In this document: positions 39,368 to 48,320 of the stretch, in pieces
Position numbering within the stretch: position 1 is the first letter of the stretch
Layout: every line of letters begins with the position of its first letter
Source: Streptomyces sp. NBC_00390
Lineage (GTDB): Bacteria; Actinomycetota; Actinomycetes; Streptomycetales; Streptomycetaceae
Assembly (NCBI RefSeq): GCF_036057275.1
Contig: NZ_CP107945.1
Coordinates: 7,626,001-7,690,000 of the forward strand
DNA length: 64,000 nt
Reading direction: 5' to 3'
Position numbers and translations under genes: made by a program
The notes under the pieces: model-generated
Database searches by the model: none
Seen by the model: the letters and a program-made list of their open reading frames with translations, nothing else
What the model was told of the DNA's origin: nothing

Positions 39368-39721
39368 ATGACGGATCCACACGCAGAAGCCTCAGTCGTC
39401 CCCAGTTCGATCGACGTCGTCGAGGACGTAGCCCTCGCGCTGGAACTGTCTCAGGGACGAGCAACCGGGCCGGCCGCCGACGCGCTCCGCACTCGGCTTC
39501 GGTCCTACATCACTGCCTTCGCCACACCAGCGCAGGGCTTCGCTGAGAGTCTCGACGACTCGCGGGCCCGCGACATCGCCTTGAACACGATCCGGCACGC
39601 GAAGTCCGTGGCGAGCGATGCCGTCGTGGATCCTGCGGCGAATCTCCGGCTGCTGGCCAAGGCCGCTGAACACACTGCGCGCTACGCCGCTGGCTTCCAC
39701 CATAGACAGGGTGGGTTATGA
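39368..39721 (+). CDS. DUF6415-like helical protein
   Basis: 117 residues from the ATG at 39368. A helical protein of the kind Streptomyces uses next to natural-product genes: LALELSQGRATG, then LRTRLRSYITAFATPAQG, ALNTIRHAKSVA and LRLLAKAAEHTARYAA. The DUF6415 assignment is by overall pattern. The stop overlaps the start of a 26-residue peptide. Confidence 0.6.
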   Translation: MTDPHAEASVVPSSIDVVEDVALALELSQGRATGPAADALRTRLRSYITAFATPAQGFAESLDDSRARDIALNTIRHAKSVASDAVVDPAANLRLLAKAAEHTARYAAGFHHRQGGL

Positions 39722-39798
39722 CCGGCCTGAACGTGCTGCGCCTGGCGGTCTTTCTACTGCTCATCGCCTCGGTCATCACGGCTGCCGAATGGAAGTGA
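39718..39798 (+). CDS. 26-residue membrane peptide
   Basis: ATG overlaps the previous stop by 4 bases. MTGLNVLRLAVFLLLIASV followed by ITAAEWK: one hydrophobic helix with a charged end. The coupled start and coding-like third positions support it; similar tiny membrane peptides follow DUF6415-like genes. Role unknown. Confidence 0.5.
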   Translation: MTGLNVLRLAVFLLLIASVITAAEWK

Positions 39799-40080
39799 GC
39801 AGAGCCCTGGGCTCTCTTCGGGTGCTCGGCCGGGGACGCCTATGGCTGCCGTCGTAGCCGATCCGCAATCTCCGTGCCTTCCGCGGGTCCCGTCCTCCAA
39901 TGCCCGCGGAAGGCACGGCTCCCACATCCGTTCCCTGAGCAGACCCGGCCGCCGCGGCGGCCCGCACCACTCGGGGAACAGAGAAGACCCACAACTGCCC
40001 TCCGCCCGGCCGACACGGCTCCTGAAGGCTTCCCCGAGGAGCCGACAGTGGCCGGGTGGAGGGCCAACCGAGGAGCCACC

Positions 40081-40692
40081 GTGTACGAGATCCGCCCGCT
40101 GACCGAAGACGACTGGCACCCGCTGCTGCGTCTGACCCAAGCCCGCGGGACCTGGTTGCGCGAGCGGGACCTGCGAGCACCCTGCAGCGCGGAGTACCTC
40201 CTCGGCTGGCTCGGGAAGGACAACACCGGCCGCTTCCCCATGGCCTTGACCGACAGCGGCGAGATCGTCGCGGCGATGGCGCTGAGCCTCCAGCCCGCGA
40301 ACCGTGCCTGGGGCGAAGTAACGTCGGTCCTATACGTCGAGGCGGCTTGGTCCGACCCGGCACGTCGCCATGACCGGTCCAGCAAGCTGCTGACGCTTTG
40401 GCTTGCCCACTGCGCGGCGACCATCGGCCGCAGGTGGGTGGGCTGTGCCGTTCCTCCTGGTGCGCTCGCCGACCATCTCATGAACATCAGGGTCGGCGGC
40501 CAGTACACCTGGAACCGTCTGCGGGCGACCCTCGATCCGCACGGAAACCGCCTCTTCCTGCTGAGGGCAGCGGCCCGGCGCCGACCCGGGTTGGACCACC
40601 TCATCTCCGGGGCGTTCCAACCGGAGGCCAAAGAGCACGAGATGGCGGATCCACCAGCCGAATGCGCTGCCGCGCCCGCCACACCGGCCTGA
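40081..40692 (+). CDS. GNAT-like acetyltransferase
   Basis: 203 residues from the GTG at 40081, with GAGGAG 6 bases upstream. The sequence starts like a GNAT fold (YEIRPLTEDDWHPLLRL) and has the beta-4/helix segment (VTSVLYVEAAWSDPARRHDRSSKLL), with RRHDRSS as a poor match to the acetyl-CoA loop R/QxxGxG/A. So GNAT-like with a degenerate cofactor site. It precedes the radical-SAM gene by 70 bases and may be part of the same peptide pathway. Confidence 0.6.
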   Translation: MYEIRPLTEDDWHPLLRLTQARGTWLRERDLRAPCSAEYLLGWLGKDNTGRFPMALTDSGEIVAAMALSLQPANRAWGEVTSVLYVEAAWSDPARRHDRSSKLLTLWLAHCAATIGRRWVGCAVPPGALADHLMNIRVGGQYTWNRLRATLDPHGNRLFLLRAAARRRPGLDHLISGAFQPEAKEHEMADPPAECAAAPATPA

Positions 40693-40762
40693 AGTCATCT
40701 GGCCGTGCACTTCCGACCCGCAGACCACTGCGCTCTCGCGCCTGCTGACCGCTGGAGGACCG

Positions 40763-41893
40763 ATGCACGAACTGATCGCAGCCCCTTTTCTCAACGCCCA
40801 CTACGTCTTACGTCCAGGCGATCCCAGAGGGCTGAAGATTCCGGAGCATTGCCACCTCGGACTCCAGCAGGCCGTCGCGGACGCAGCGGTGGTCCCCGAC
40901 TGGCTGTGCCGTCCCGTGCTCAAGCAGTGGGGGCTCGACCTCACCGATCGGTCGGCCGCGGAGGCGCTGCTCGTCCGTACGCCCTCCTCGTTCGACTACG
41001 GGCGGGCCTCGTACGAGCTCAACATGGCGTGCAACTGGGAGTGCCCCCACTGCTACCTCGGCGTGAAGGAAGACGCTGGTCTCCCCTGGGAGGACCGCGA
41101 CAAGATCCTCCATGTCCTCCGAGACGCGGGTGTTGTCTGGCTCCAGATCACCGGCGGCGAGCCGACCATCGACAAGGGCTTCGCCGCCGCGTACTCCCGC
41201 GCGTACGAGCTCGGCATGATGATCGAGGTCCTCACCAACGGCTCCCGGTTGCACAACCCGCTGATCCTGAGTCTCCTCACCGAGCGCCGTCCGTACCGGC
41301 TGACGCTCAGCCTGTATGGCGCCACGGAGGAAAGCTACGACAGGCTCACCCAGCGCCGCGGCGCGTGGAAGTCGTTCCGCCGCGGCCTGGACGCCGCGCA
41401 CGCCGCGCAGTTGCCCATCGAACTCAGCCTTATCGTCACGCGCGACAACGAGCACGAGATCGACGCCATGTACGCGCTCGCCGAGTCCTACGGCGTACGA
41501 ACCCGCGAGTACAACAACATGACCCCCACCTACTTCGGGACCGGCGAGACGCTGTCCGCCCAGGCCCTGACCCGTCGCAGCAAGCGCGGTGTCTTCACCG
41601 GCTGCGACGCCGGCAACACGAGCCTGCACGTGGACCCGCTCGGCATGGCCAGCATCTGCAAGGTCGCCCGGAGCAAGCAGATCCCTCTCCTGGAAGAGGG
41701 ACTTGCCGGGCTCTCCAAGCTCGGGGGAATCGCCGACCAGGCTCTGCTGCGGCAAGGGGGGTGCACCGGCTGCACGCTCAGCAAAGAGTGCAGCACCTGC
41801 ATGCCCCTCGCCGAGCGTTACCGCCAGGCGAAGGCTCCCCTGGGGTCCTACTGCCAGCACACCGAGAAGAGGAAGGAGGTGAGTACGCCATGA
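40763..41893 (+). CDS. Radical SAM/SPASM peptide-modifying enzyme
   Basis: 376 residues, ATG with GGAGG upstream. The [4Fe-4S] radical SAM motif is Cx3Cx2C (Cys90, Cys94, Cys97: ACNWECPHCYLG), followed by ITGGEPTID, the SAM-binding GGEP. The C-terminal part holds the Cys set of a SPASM domain: Cys281, then CK, CTGCTLSKECSTC and a last Cys near residue 368. Enzymes of this form carry out carbon-centred cross-linking or epimerisation on ribosomal peptides. The N-terminal 80 residues could bind the leader. The stop overlaps the start of the peptide gene by 4 bases. Confidence 0.9.
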   Translation: MHELIAAPFLNAHYVLRPGDPRGLKIPEHCHLGLQQAVADAAVVPDWLCRPVLKQWGLDLTDRSAAEALLVRTPSSFDYGRASYELNMACNWECPHCYLGVKEDAGLPWEDRDKILHVLRDAGVVWLQITGGEPTIDKGFAAAYSRAYELGMMIEVLTNGSRLHNPLILSLLTERRPYRLTLSLYGATEESYDRLTQRRGAWKSFRRGLDAAHAAQLPIELSLIVTRDNEHEIDAMYALAESYGVRTREYNNMTPTYFGTGETLSAQALTRRSKRGVFTGCDAGNTSLHVDPLGMASICKVARSKQIPLLEEGLAGLSKLGGIADQALLRQGGCTGCTLSKECSTCMPLAERYRQAKAPLGSYCQHTEKRKEVSTP

Positions 41894-42012
41894 GCCCCAC
41901 CGTTGAGATCACCACGAAGGCCGAGGACGACGCGATCGAGGTCGTCGAGGACCTGGACGCGATTTCCAGCACCGACGTCATGCTCGGCTGCGGCAACGAC
42001 AACCCGTTCTAA
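41890..42012 (+). CDS. Candidate RiPP precursor peptide
   Basis: 40 residues, ATG inside the 3' end of the radical-SAM gene. The leader half is acidic and Val/Glu-rich (ITTKAEDDAIEVVEDL), and the C-terminus DVMLGCGNDNPF is a compact core with one Cys, two Asn and a terminal Pro-Phe. This leader/core split, the size and the coupling to a SPASM enzyme are the hallmarks of a modified peptide. I do not know this core sequence from a named family. No peptidase or transporter gene is next to it. Confidence 0.75.
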   Translation: MSPTVEITTKAEDDAIEVVEDLDAISSTDVMLGCGNDNPF

Positions 42013-42103
42013 CGGGCTGCGCTCCACCGGGCTCGGGGGCCTGTCATCCCGACGAGGCCCCCGAGCCCCCTCCTCCCAGTCCGTCTCGTGAAGGGTCCAC
42101 CCG

Positions 42104-42580
42104 ATGGCCGACGACCCGCTCATCCACCCGTACAAGCTCCTCACCACGCCCGCCGGCGACCAGGTAGAGATTGACATCGAGATGGTCCCCATCGTCGAAC
42201 TCCTCTGGCAGATGCGGTTCCAGACCACCGCGTGCTGCGAGGACGTCGGAGAAGCAACGCGCGCCGTACGCGACGCGAAGGGCATCACGGCGGGCTACCG
42301 CGGCGAGGACTTCATCGCCTACTACAGCGGATGGGCTCTGCTGAAGCTGCCCCTCGCGGACGCTCTACGACTGTTCGACATGCTCGCGTGCGTCCCCTCG
42401 CTCGCGCCCCATGTTCAGCGGAGGTGGATGGAACGGAGCTGGCGCATGACCGTTCCCCTGGTCCGCCAGAACGGCGCTGCCGCGCTCGACCATGATGCTC
42501 TGCTCCACTTCCCCGCATCGCACATCCCCGCCCTGGTGCAGGCGCTCGACGCCATGAGTGCCAGCCAGACGGTCGTGTAG
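42104..42580 (+). CDS. Hypothetical protein in the peptide cluster
   Basis: 158 residues, ATG. Compact, with VEIDIEMVPIVELLWQMRFQTTACCED near residue 20-50, which has two adjacent Cys, and a mostly helical remainder. It could be a peptide-recognition or partner protein but no fold is recognised. It is co-directional with the precursor gene. Confidence 0.55.
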   Translation: MADDPLIHPYKLLTTPAGDQVEIDIEMVPIVELLWQMRFQTTACCEDVGEATRAVRDAKGITAGYRGEDFIAYYSGWALLKLPLADALRLFDMLACVPSLAPHVQRRWMERSWRMTVPLVRQNGAAALDHDALLHFPASHIPALVQALDAMSASQTVV

Positions 42581-42686
42581 AGGTCGCTCACGAAGGCGCC
42601 GACCCACCTACTCCTCTGCGGGCCGCGGCTCGCAGAGGCGCCCAACTAGCGAACCGCCACTGTCACCGACAGAAGGAGACACCGCC

Positions 42687-43142
42687 ATGAGCACTGCGGT
42701 ACCTGTACGGGCCAATGCCCGCAGCCTCGTATCGGAAGAGCTGTTCGGCCGGCTCGTGAACCGGATCGTCAAGGACGAGGGGATCGAGCGGCCCCTCGCC
42801 GAGAGGATCGTGACCGACGCACTCGCATTCCTCGCCGCCTGCGGCGCTAACCCTGGTGCCCCGCTTGGCCCGAGCGAGCAGGTGGACATCGGATGGCACA
42901 CCTTCATCCTCTACACCGAGCCCTACGCCGAGTTCTGCCAGCGTGTAGCTGGCCGGTTCATCCACCACTCCCCGGCTGACGAGCCGGGCATGACGTACGA
43001 GCCGAAGCGCGACACCCGGCTCCGCGCCGTCGAGGCCATGCGCAGCATCGGCTACGAGCCCGACCACGAACTGTGGGGCCACGCCGCCGACTGCTCGCAG
43101 TGCCACTCTGGCTGCTCCGACAGCAACTACGCCGGCAAGTAG
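42687..43142 (+). CDS. Glycine-rich-domain-protein-like (GRDP-like) protein
   Basis: 151 residues from the ATG at 42687 with AGAAGGAG upstream. The block VDIGWHTFILYTEPYAEFC, followed by RFIHHSPADEPG, is the conserved core of GRDP-like proteins (W-H-x-F-I-L then a FxHH near the end). The C-terminus is CSQCHSGCSDSNYAGK with four Cys, which could bind metal or be modified. Common beside Streptomyces peptide clusters of this type. Confidence 0.65.
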   Translation: MSTAVPVRANARSLVSEELFGRLVNRIVKDEGIERPLAERIVTDALAFLAACGANPGAPLGPSEQVDIGWHTFILYTEPYAEFCQRVAGRFIHHSPADEPGMTYEPKRDTRLRAVEAMRSIGYEPDHELWGHAADCSQCHSGCSDSNYAGK

Positions 43143-43223
43143 CCCCCTGTCATGCGCGTTAGATCCCCTGCGCGCACCGCTCCAGTGAGAGAGAGGAGGT
43201 GAACCGGTCAGGACAACCGCTTC

Positions 43224-43331
43224 GTGGAGCAGCTCGCCGTTCTCAAGTACGGCGGCGGCACCGCCGAGGACGACAACGGCGACATCAGGGTGCCGGACGA
43301 TCTCCCGGACGAGAGTTCCGAGGAGAAGTAG
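43224..43331 (+). CDS. Possible small acidic peptide
   Basis: 35 residues from a GTG at 43224: starts EQLAVLKYGGGTAEDDNGD and ends with an acidic Asp/Glu/Pro/Ser tail. GGAGG at 43195 is too far for this start, and the in-frame upstream stop is 20 bases away, so the start is uncertain. It sits directly before a strong terminator. Either a real small peptide (possibly a second RiPP precursor) or the remnant of one. Confidence 0.35.
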   Translation: MEQLAVLKYGGGTAEDDNGDIRVPDDLPDESSEEK

Positions 43332-43343
43332 CCTGCGCGCACG

Positions 43344-43387
43344 CCAATGGGGCCGGCCCGGACCACAGCCCGGGCCGGCCCCATTGG
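43344..43387. terminator. Bidirectional terminator
   Basis: Perfect 18-base inverted repeat beginning CCAATGGGGCC with an 8-base loop, between the plus-strand peptide cluster and the minus-strand DUF6300-dnaE operon. The strength of the stem fits a stop for both. Confidence 0.85.
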
Positions 43388-43390
43388 CTG

Positions 43391-43741
43391 TCACAGCTGT
43401 CCGCGCCGCCAGCGTTCGTGTTCGTCGTCCAGCAGTGCGATGTCGACGTGGCGGTGGCGTACGGACTCCACCCAGGCCGCGACGAGTTCGGCGAACACTT
43501 CGACATTGGACGGGCTGACCTGGTCGTCTACTGCGAAGAGGGCCAGCAGCTCGTCTGCAGCCTGTTCACCGCGGTCGCACTCCGGGCAGAGCACCGCTTC
43601 GCGGAGGCCGGAGACGTCCTCGCCGCGTGCGTTCGTCCACGAGTGGCTGAAGGTCGCCAAGAGCAGGCAAGGGCCATCACACCGTGTGCAGTTGGGTGGA
43701 TCGTCGAGTTGGAGAACGATCTCCTCTTGCTCATCGCTCAC
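43391..43741 (-). CDS. DUF6300-like zinc-binding protein
   Basis: 116 residues, ATG overlapping the dnaE stop by 4 bases, so it is co-translated downstream of dnaE. It has the Streptomyces pattern CTRCDGPCLLLA ... SHSWTNARGED ... REAVLCPECDRGEQAADELL with Cys pairs that would hold a zinc ion. Role unknown. Confidence 0.7.
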   Translation of the reverse strand: MSDEQEEIVLQLDDPPNCTRCDGPCLLLATFSHSWTNARGEDVSGLREAVLCPECDRGEQAADELLALFAVDDQVSPSNVEVFAELVAAWVESVRHRHVDIALLDDEHERWRRGQL

Positions 43742-46700
43742 GCGACGCCCATCCAGACGTCCGGTCCGAAGGTTCCCTTGATGTCGGAGGCGACTGAGGT
43801 GGGGTCGACCAGGAACCCCAGTTCATAGATCACTGTCTTCTGCGGCGTCAGGACGCGCATGCGTACGGGGCTCTCGCCCTTGTGGGCACTGAGGATGCGC
43901 TTCAGCTCAGCCACCGCAGGTTCGTTGACCCTGTATGAGGGGAACGCGAGCATGACCGGGGGCCGCCCGCCGCTCTCTGCCGAGGACACGTCCAGCGTCT
44001 GAATCTCCTGTCCGAAGACACTCACTGCCCCGTCACGGTCATTGAGCCTGCCTTGCACGGAGACCACAGAGTCCGGGATCAGGGCGTGTTGGACCAGGCT
44101 GTAGACAGCGGGGAAGAACAGGACCTCCATCTCGCCGTCACGGTCCGCGAGATTGACGATCGCCCAGGGGTTGCCCTGCTTCGTCATGCGGCGGTCGACG
44201 TTGGTGATGAGACCGGCGAGCTGCACAGTGCCCTCGGTCCTGCCCGAGCCGAGGAGTTCACTGATCGTGGTGTCTCGTTGCCGGGAGAGGATGTGCTCCG
44301 TTCCGTCCAGCGGGTGGGCGGATACGTACAGGCCGAGCATCTCACGCTCGGTGGCGAGGAGTTGCTTGCGTGGCCACTCGTCTTCACCGATGGGGAAGTC
44401 CAGCCCGAATGCGGGTTCCTCGTCGCTGCCCCCGCCGAGCCCCGCGAAGAGGTCGTCCTGCCCGAAGGAGGCGGCCTTCTTCACCGGGATGATCGCGTCG
44501 ATCGCGTCCTCATGCGCGGCGGACAAGCCCTTGCGGGTGTGTCCGAGCGAGTCGAAAGCGCCTGCCTTGATCAAGGACTCCACGGCCCTCTTGTTCAGCG
44601 CCCCGATGTCAGCCTTGTCGAGGAAGTCGGCAAAGGACGTGTACTTGCCCTTGGACTTGCGGGAGGCGACCAGCGACTCGATGACGCCTTCACCGACATT
44701 GCGCACCGAGCGAAGGCCGAACCGGACGTCGTCGCCGATGGCGGTGAAGTCGGCAACGGACTCGTTGATGTCCGGGGCGAGTACCTGGACACCCAGTTTG
44801 CGGGCGTCGGCCAGGTAGATGGCGGCCTTGTCCTTGTCGTCACCCACGGAGGTGAGTAGCGCGGCCATGTACTCGGCGGGATAGTTCGCCTTGAGGTACG
44901 CGGTCCAGTAGGAGACCAACCCGTAGCCGGCGGTGTGCGACTTGTTGAATGCGTAGCCCGAGAACGGGAGCATGACGTCCCAGAGAGCCTTGATGGCTTC
45001 CTCTGAGTAGCTGTTGCCCCTCATTCCGGCGTGGAACTTGTCCCACTCGGCGGCCAGCACCTCGGGCTTCTTCTTACCCATGGCGCGGCGAAGCAGGTCG
45101 GCGCCGCCGAGGGTGTATCCGGCCAGCTCACGGGCGATGGCCATGATCTGCTCTTGGTAGATGAGCAGGTGGAACGTGTTGCCGAGGATGCCTTCGAGGG
45201 CGTCCTTCAGCTCCGGGTGGATCGGTTCGATCTCCTGGCGTCCGGTCTTGCGGTGCGCATAGTTGGTGTGCGCGTTCGCCGCCATGGGACCGGGTCGGTA
45301 GAGGGCGAGCGCGGCCGCGATGTCTTCGAACCTGGAGGGCTCCATCAGCTTCAGCAGGGTGCGCATGCCGCCGCCGTCGAGCTGGAACACGCCGAAGGTG
45401 TCGCCCCTGGCCAGCAACTGGTAGGTGGTGGCGTCGTCCAGCGGGATCGGCTGGGACCCGTCCTGCGGGACTGGATCGGTCGTGATGTTGATCCCGCGGT
45501 TCTCGCGGATGTTCTGGATGGCCTGGTCGATGACTCCCAGGTTTCGTAGACCCAGGAAGTCCATCTTGACCAACCCCATGTCCTCGCAGCTGGGGTAGTC
45601 GAAGCCGGTGATCTTTACGCCGTCTTTGGCGCGCATGTGGAGCGGGATGCGGTCCGTGAGCTTCGTCTTCGACAGGATGACCGCGGCCGCGTGTACGCCG
45701 GTGTTGCGGATCAGGCCCTCGACGCCCTTGGCGCCGTCGACGACCTTCTTGACGTCCGGCTCGTTCTCGTACAGCGCCCGGATTTCGCCGGCCTCACCGT
45801 AGCGGGGGTGGCTTTCGTCGAAGATCCCGCTGATCGGGATGCTCTTGCCCATCACATCGGCGGGCAGCGCCTTAGTGATCCGCTCGCCGTGCGAGAACGG
45901 GTAGCCCAGGAGCCGCGATGTGTCCTTGATCGCATTCTTGGCCTTCAGCTTGCCGAAGGTGTTCACCATGGCGGTGTACTCGTCGCCATACTTTTCGACG
46001 ACGTAGCGCACCATGGTGTCGCGCTGACGGTCGTCGAAGTCCAGGTCCACATCCGGCGGGTTGATGCGCTCGGGGTTCAGGAACCGCTCGAAGAGCAGAC
46101 CGTGCTCCAGCGGGCACAGTTCGGTGATGCGGGTCGCGTACGCGACGATCGATCCGGTTGCTGATCCACGGCCGGGGCCGACAGGGATCTTGTTGTCGCG
46201 GGCATACTTGCAGATGTCTGCGACGACGAGGAAGTAGCTGGAGAAGTTCATCGGGCCGATGACCGACATCTCGGTCTCGAACCGTTCCAGGACCTCGGTC
46301 GGGATTGGGTCTCCGTAGCGCATGGCGAGGCCCTTGAGGACCTCCTTGCGCAGCCACGACTCCTGAGTCTCGCCCTCGGGCACATCAGGGAAGTTCGGCA
46401 TCTCGTCTACGTTCTCGAAGACGTTGTCGTACGACTCGATGCGCTCGGCGATCAGCAGGGTGTTGTCGCACGCGTCGGGGAGCTCGGAGAACAGTTCCCG
46501 CATCTGGGCTGCGGTCTTGAGGTAGTAGCCGGAGCCGTTGAACCGGAAGCGGTTTGGGTCGTCCTTGTTCTTGCCCACGCCGATGCACAGCAGGTTGTCG
46601 TGCGCGTCCGCGTGCTCCTCGAGGACGTAGTGCGCGTCGTTTGTGGCCAGCAGCGGGATGTCGAGATCCTTCGCCAGGCGCAGCAGGTCCCCGCGGACGT

Positions 46701-47328
46701 TGCGCTCCAGGTCCAGGCCGTGGTCCATCAGTTCGAGGAAGTAGTTTTCCTTCCCGAAGATGTCTTGGTAGGCCCCCGCGACTGCCCGAGCCTCGTCGTA
46801 CTGGTTGAGGCGCAGCCGGGTCTGGATCGCCCCCGAAGGGCAGCCGGTCGTCGCAATGATCCCGCTGGCGTGCTCGGAGATCAGCTCCATGTCCATACGC
46901 GGCTTGCCCGCTGGGAACTGGCCCGTGTACGACGCTTCGGTCGAGAGGAAGAACAGGTTCTTCAGGCCCTCTACGTTCTGTGCCCACATCGTCATGTGGG
47001 TGAAGCGGCCTCCACCGGAGACGTCCTTCGATCCTTCGCCATCGTCCGACATGGCGCGGACGCCGCCGGGCCCCCAGAACTCCTGCTTACGGTTGCGTCG
47101 CGAGGACGGTGCGACGTAGGCCTCGATACCGATGATCGGCTTGACGCCCTCGAAGCTCTTGGCCACCTGCTGAAACTCGTACGCGCCGAACATGTTTCCG
47201 TGATCGCTCATGGCGATCGCGGGCATGCCCTGCCGCTCGACTTCCGTGAACATCGGCTTCAGCCGCTGCGCACCGTCGAGCATCGAGTATTCGGTGTGAT
47301 TGTGCAGGTGAACAAAGCTGTCGGTCAC
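43738..47328 (-). CDS. dnaE: DNA polymerase III alpha subunit DnaE
   Basis: 1196 residues from the GTG at 47328, with GGAGG 10 bases upstream; an upstream in-frame ATG at 47460 would add 44 residues that no DnaE has. Full-size replicative polymerase: PHP domain from HLHNHTEYSMLDG at residues 7-19, catalytic Asp pair in PPDVDLDFDD near residues 425-430, HhH region, and OB-fold part near residue 1000. No disruption is seen. Streptomyces already has chromosomal replicative dnaE, so this looks like a second copy. Followed by a DUF6300-like gene. Confidence 0.93.
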   Translation of the reverse strand: MTDSFVHLHNHTEYSMLDGAQRLKPMFTEVERQGMPAIAMSDHGNMFGAYEFQQVAKSFEGVKPIIGIEAYVAPSSRRNRKQEFWGPGGVRAMSDDGEGSKDVSGGGRFTHMTMWAQNVEGLKNLFFLSTEASYTGQFPAGKPRMDMELISEHASGIIATTGCPSGAIQTRLRLNQYDEARAVAGAYQDIFGKENYFLELMDHGLDLERNVRGDLLRLAKDLDIPLLATNDAHYVLEEHADAHDNLLCIGVGKNKDDPNRFRFNGSGYYLKTAAQMRELFSELPDACDNTLLIAERIESYDNVFENVDEMPNFPDVPEGETQESWLRKEVLKGLAMRYGDPIPTEVLERFETEMSVIGPMNFSSYFLVVADICKYARDNKIPVGPGRGSATGSIVAYATRITELCPLEHGLLFERFLNPERINPPDVDLDFDDRQRDTMVRYVVEKYGDEYTAMVNTFGKLKAKNAIKDTSRLLGYPFSHGERITKALPADVMGKSIPISGIFDESHPRYGEAGEIRALYENEPDVKKVVDGAKGVEGLIRNTGVHAAAVILSKTKLTDRIPLHMRAKDGVKITGFDYPSCEDMGLVKMDFLGLRNLGVIDQAIQNIRENRGINITTDPVPQDGSQPIPLDDATTYQLLARGDTFGVFQLDGGGMRTLLKLMEPSRFEDIAAALALYRPGPMAANAHTNYAHRKTGRQEIEPIHPELKDALEGILGNTFHLLIYQEQIMAIARELAGYTLGGADLLRRAMGKKKPEVLAAEWDKFHAGMRGNSYSEEAIKALWDVMLPFSGYAFNKSHTAGYGLVSYWTAYLKANYPAEYMAALLTSVGDDKDKAAIYLADARKLGVQVLAPDINESVADFTAIGDDVRFGLRSVRNVGEGVIESLVASRKSKGKYTSFADFLDKADIGALNKRAVESLIKAGAFDSLGHTRKGLSAAHEDAIDAIIPVKKAASFGQDDLFAGLGGGSDEEPAFGLDFPIGEDEWPRKQLLATEREMLGLYVSAHPLDGTEHILSRQRDTTISELLGSGRTEGTVQLAGLITNVDRRMTKQGNPWAIVNLADRDGEMEVLFFPAVYSLVQHALIPDSVVSVQGRLNDRDGAVSVFGQEIQTLDVSSAESGGRPPVMLAFPSYRVNEPAVAELKRILSAHKGESPVRMRVLTPQKTVIYELGFLVDPTSVASDIKGTFGPDVWMGVA

Positions 47329-47523
47329 CGGGACGGCACCTCCGGAGGAGTCGTGGGAAGGCTCCACCCTATCCCTCGGACCGGGGTGAAACGCCGGGTG
47401 TACGGACGCCCAACCATGATCCGCAACCGCGCCAAACGGTGACCTCGATCTATCACTCAAAGTTGTCAGTGAGCAGCCTCAGGTGACCGCTCGCGAGGCC
47501 ATCCAGAGGATCGAACGCCGGTC

Positions 47524-48057
47524 TCACCGACTTGACTGTGAACCACTGTTCGTGCGCTGGGGCTGCTCTGCGTCCCGGTGCCGGGCCACGCGCTTCAGGA
47601 TCGTCGAATGGGAAACACCGAACTCTGCGGCCAACGCACGGGCGGACTCCCCGGCGTCGTGCCGTGCGGCAATTTCCGCGTCCGGGAGGTCTCGTCCTCG
47701 GTGGCCCACGGGACGCTGCACGCGGGCCTCGTTCAGACGCTTGGCGATTGTGTGCCGGCTCACACCCAACTCGGCGGCCATGGCCTGGATCTCCACCCGC
47801 CCCTCAACGTAGCGGCGTGCGATCTCCCCGTTTGACAGGGGCAGAACCTTTCGCGTCCCGCGGCGGGGTATGTCGTGGCGCGCAAGGAGTCTGAAGACGT
47901 ATCGCTCATTCAGTCCGTAATCGTCAGCTATCGCCCGGGCGGTTTCGCCAGCTATGACATAGCGGTCGATGATTTCCTGAACCGGAATTTTCTCCCCAAT
48001 CCGGCGTCGCGTCCCTGTGGCCGAGGGGACTGTAGGCCGTATTCCTCGCTGCTGCAT
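47524..48057 (-). CDS. Protein with three tandem helix-turn-helix repeats
   Basis: 177 residues. Three similar units of about 40 residues: EIIDRYVIAGETARAIADDYGL, then EIARRYVEGRVEIQAMAAELGVSRHTI and EIAARHDAGESARALAAEFGVSHSTI. Each has the second helix of a Hin/transposase-type helix-turn-helix. The protein is small and basic, so it is a DNA-binding protein; it could be a regulator of dnaE, which lies 195 bases downstream, or a relic of a mobile element. Confidence 0.65.
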   Translation of the reverse strand: MQQRGIRPTVPSATGTRRRIGEKIPVQEIIDRYVIAGETARAIADDYGLNERYVFRLLARHDIPRRGTRKVLPLSNGEIARRYVEGRVEIQAMAAELGVSRHTIAKRLNEARVQRPVGHRGRDLPDAEIAARHDAGESARALAAEFGVSHSTILKRVARHRDAEQPQRTNSGSQSSR

Positions 48058-48170
48058 CCAGCGAGGATAAAGGCCCAGTCATCTGGGTCGCTGCATCACC
48101 GAGGGCGAGGCTTCCCATTCCGTGCGCGGCTGCTTGACGGATCGGACCTGTTGTCCTGTCGCGCCGACTC

Positions 48171-48320
48171 CTAATGCCGTTTGTCAAGCTGCGAGAGCGG
48201 CTGACGGCGTGCGCTCATAGGCCAGCCGTTGCGTAGGAGGGCCCCGAGGACGTTGACGCGGCGGCGGGCGAGGGCGAGAACGGCCTGGGTGTGGCGCTTG
48301 CCCTCGGTGCGTTTGCGGTC
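48171..48320 (-). pseudogene. C-terminal end of a split IS110-family transposase
   Basis: 50 codons that read DRKRTEGKRHTQAVLALARRR, then VNVLGALLRNG, the normal C-terminus of IS110-type transposases. It continues the part at 50021-50600. The two halves are separated by a complete IS5-type element, so the gene is broken. Confidence 0.8.

Noticed and set aside
40705..41889. Long plus-strand frame overlapping the radical-SAM gene and joining the RiPP peptide
   Set aside because: Arg/Pro-rich shadow translation; only its last 40 codons from the ATG at 41890 look real.
47329..47460. N-terminal extension of DnaE to an upstream ATG
   Set aside because: The extra 44 residues are not seen in DnaE proteins, while the GTG at 47328 has a strong GGAGG and starts the PHP domain at the expected place.
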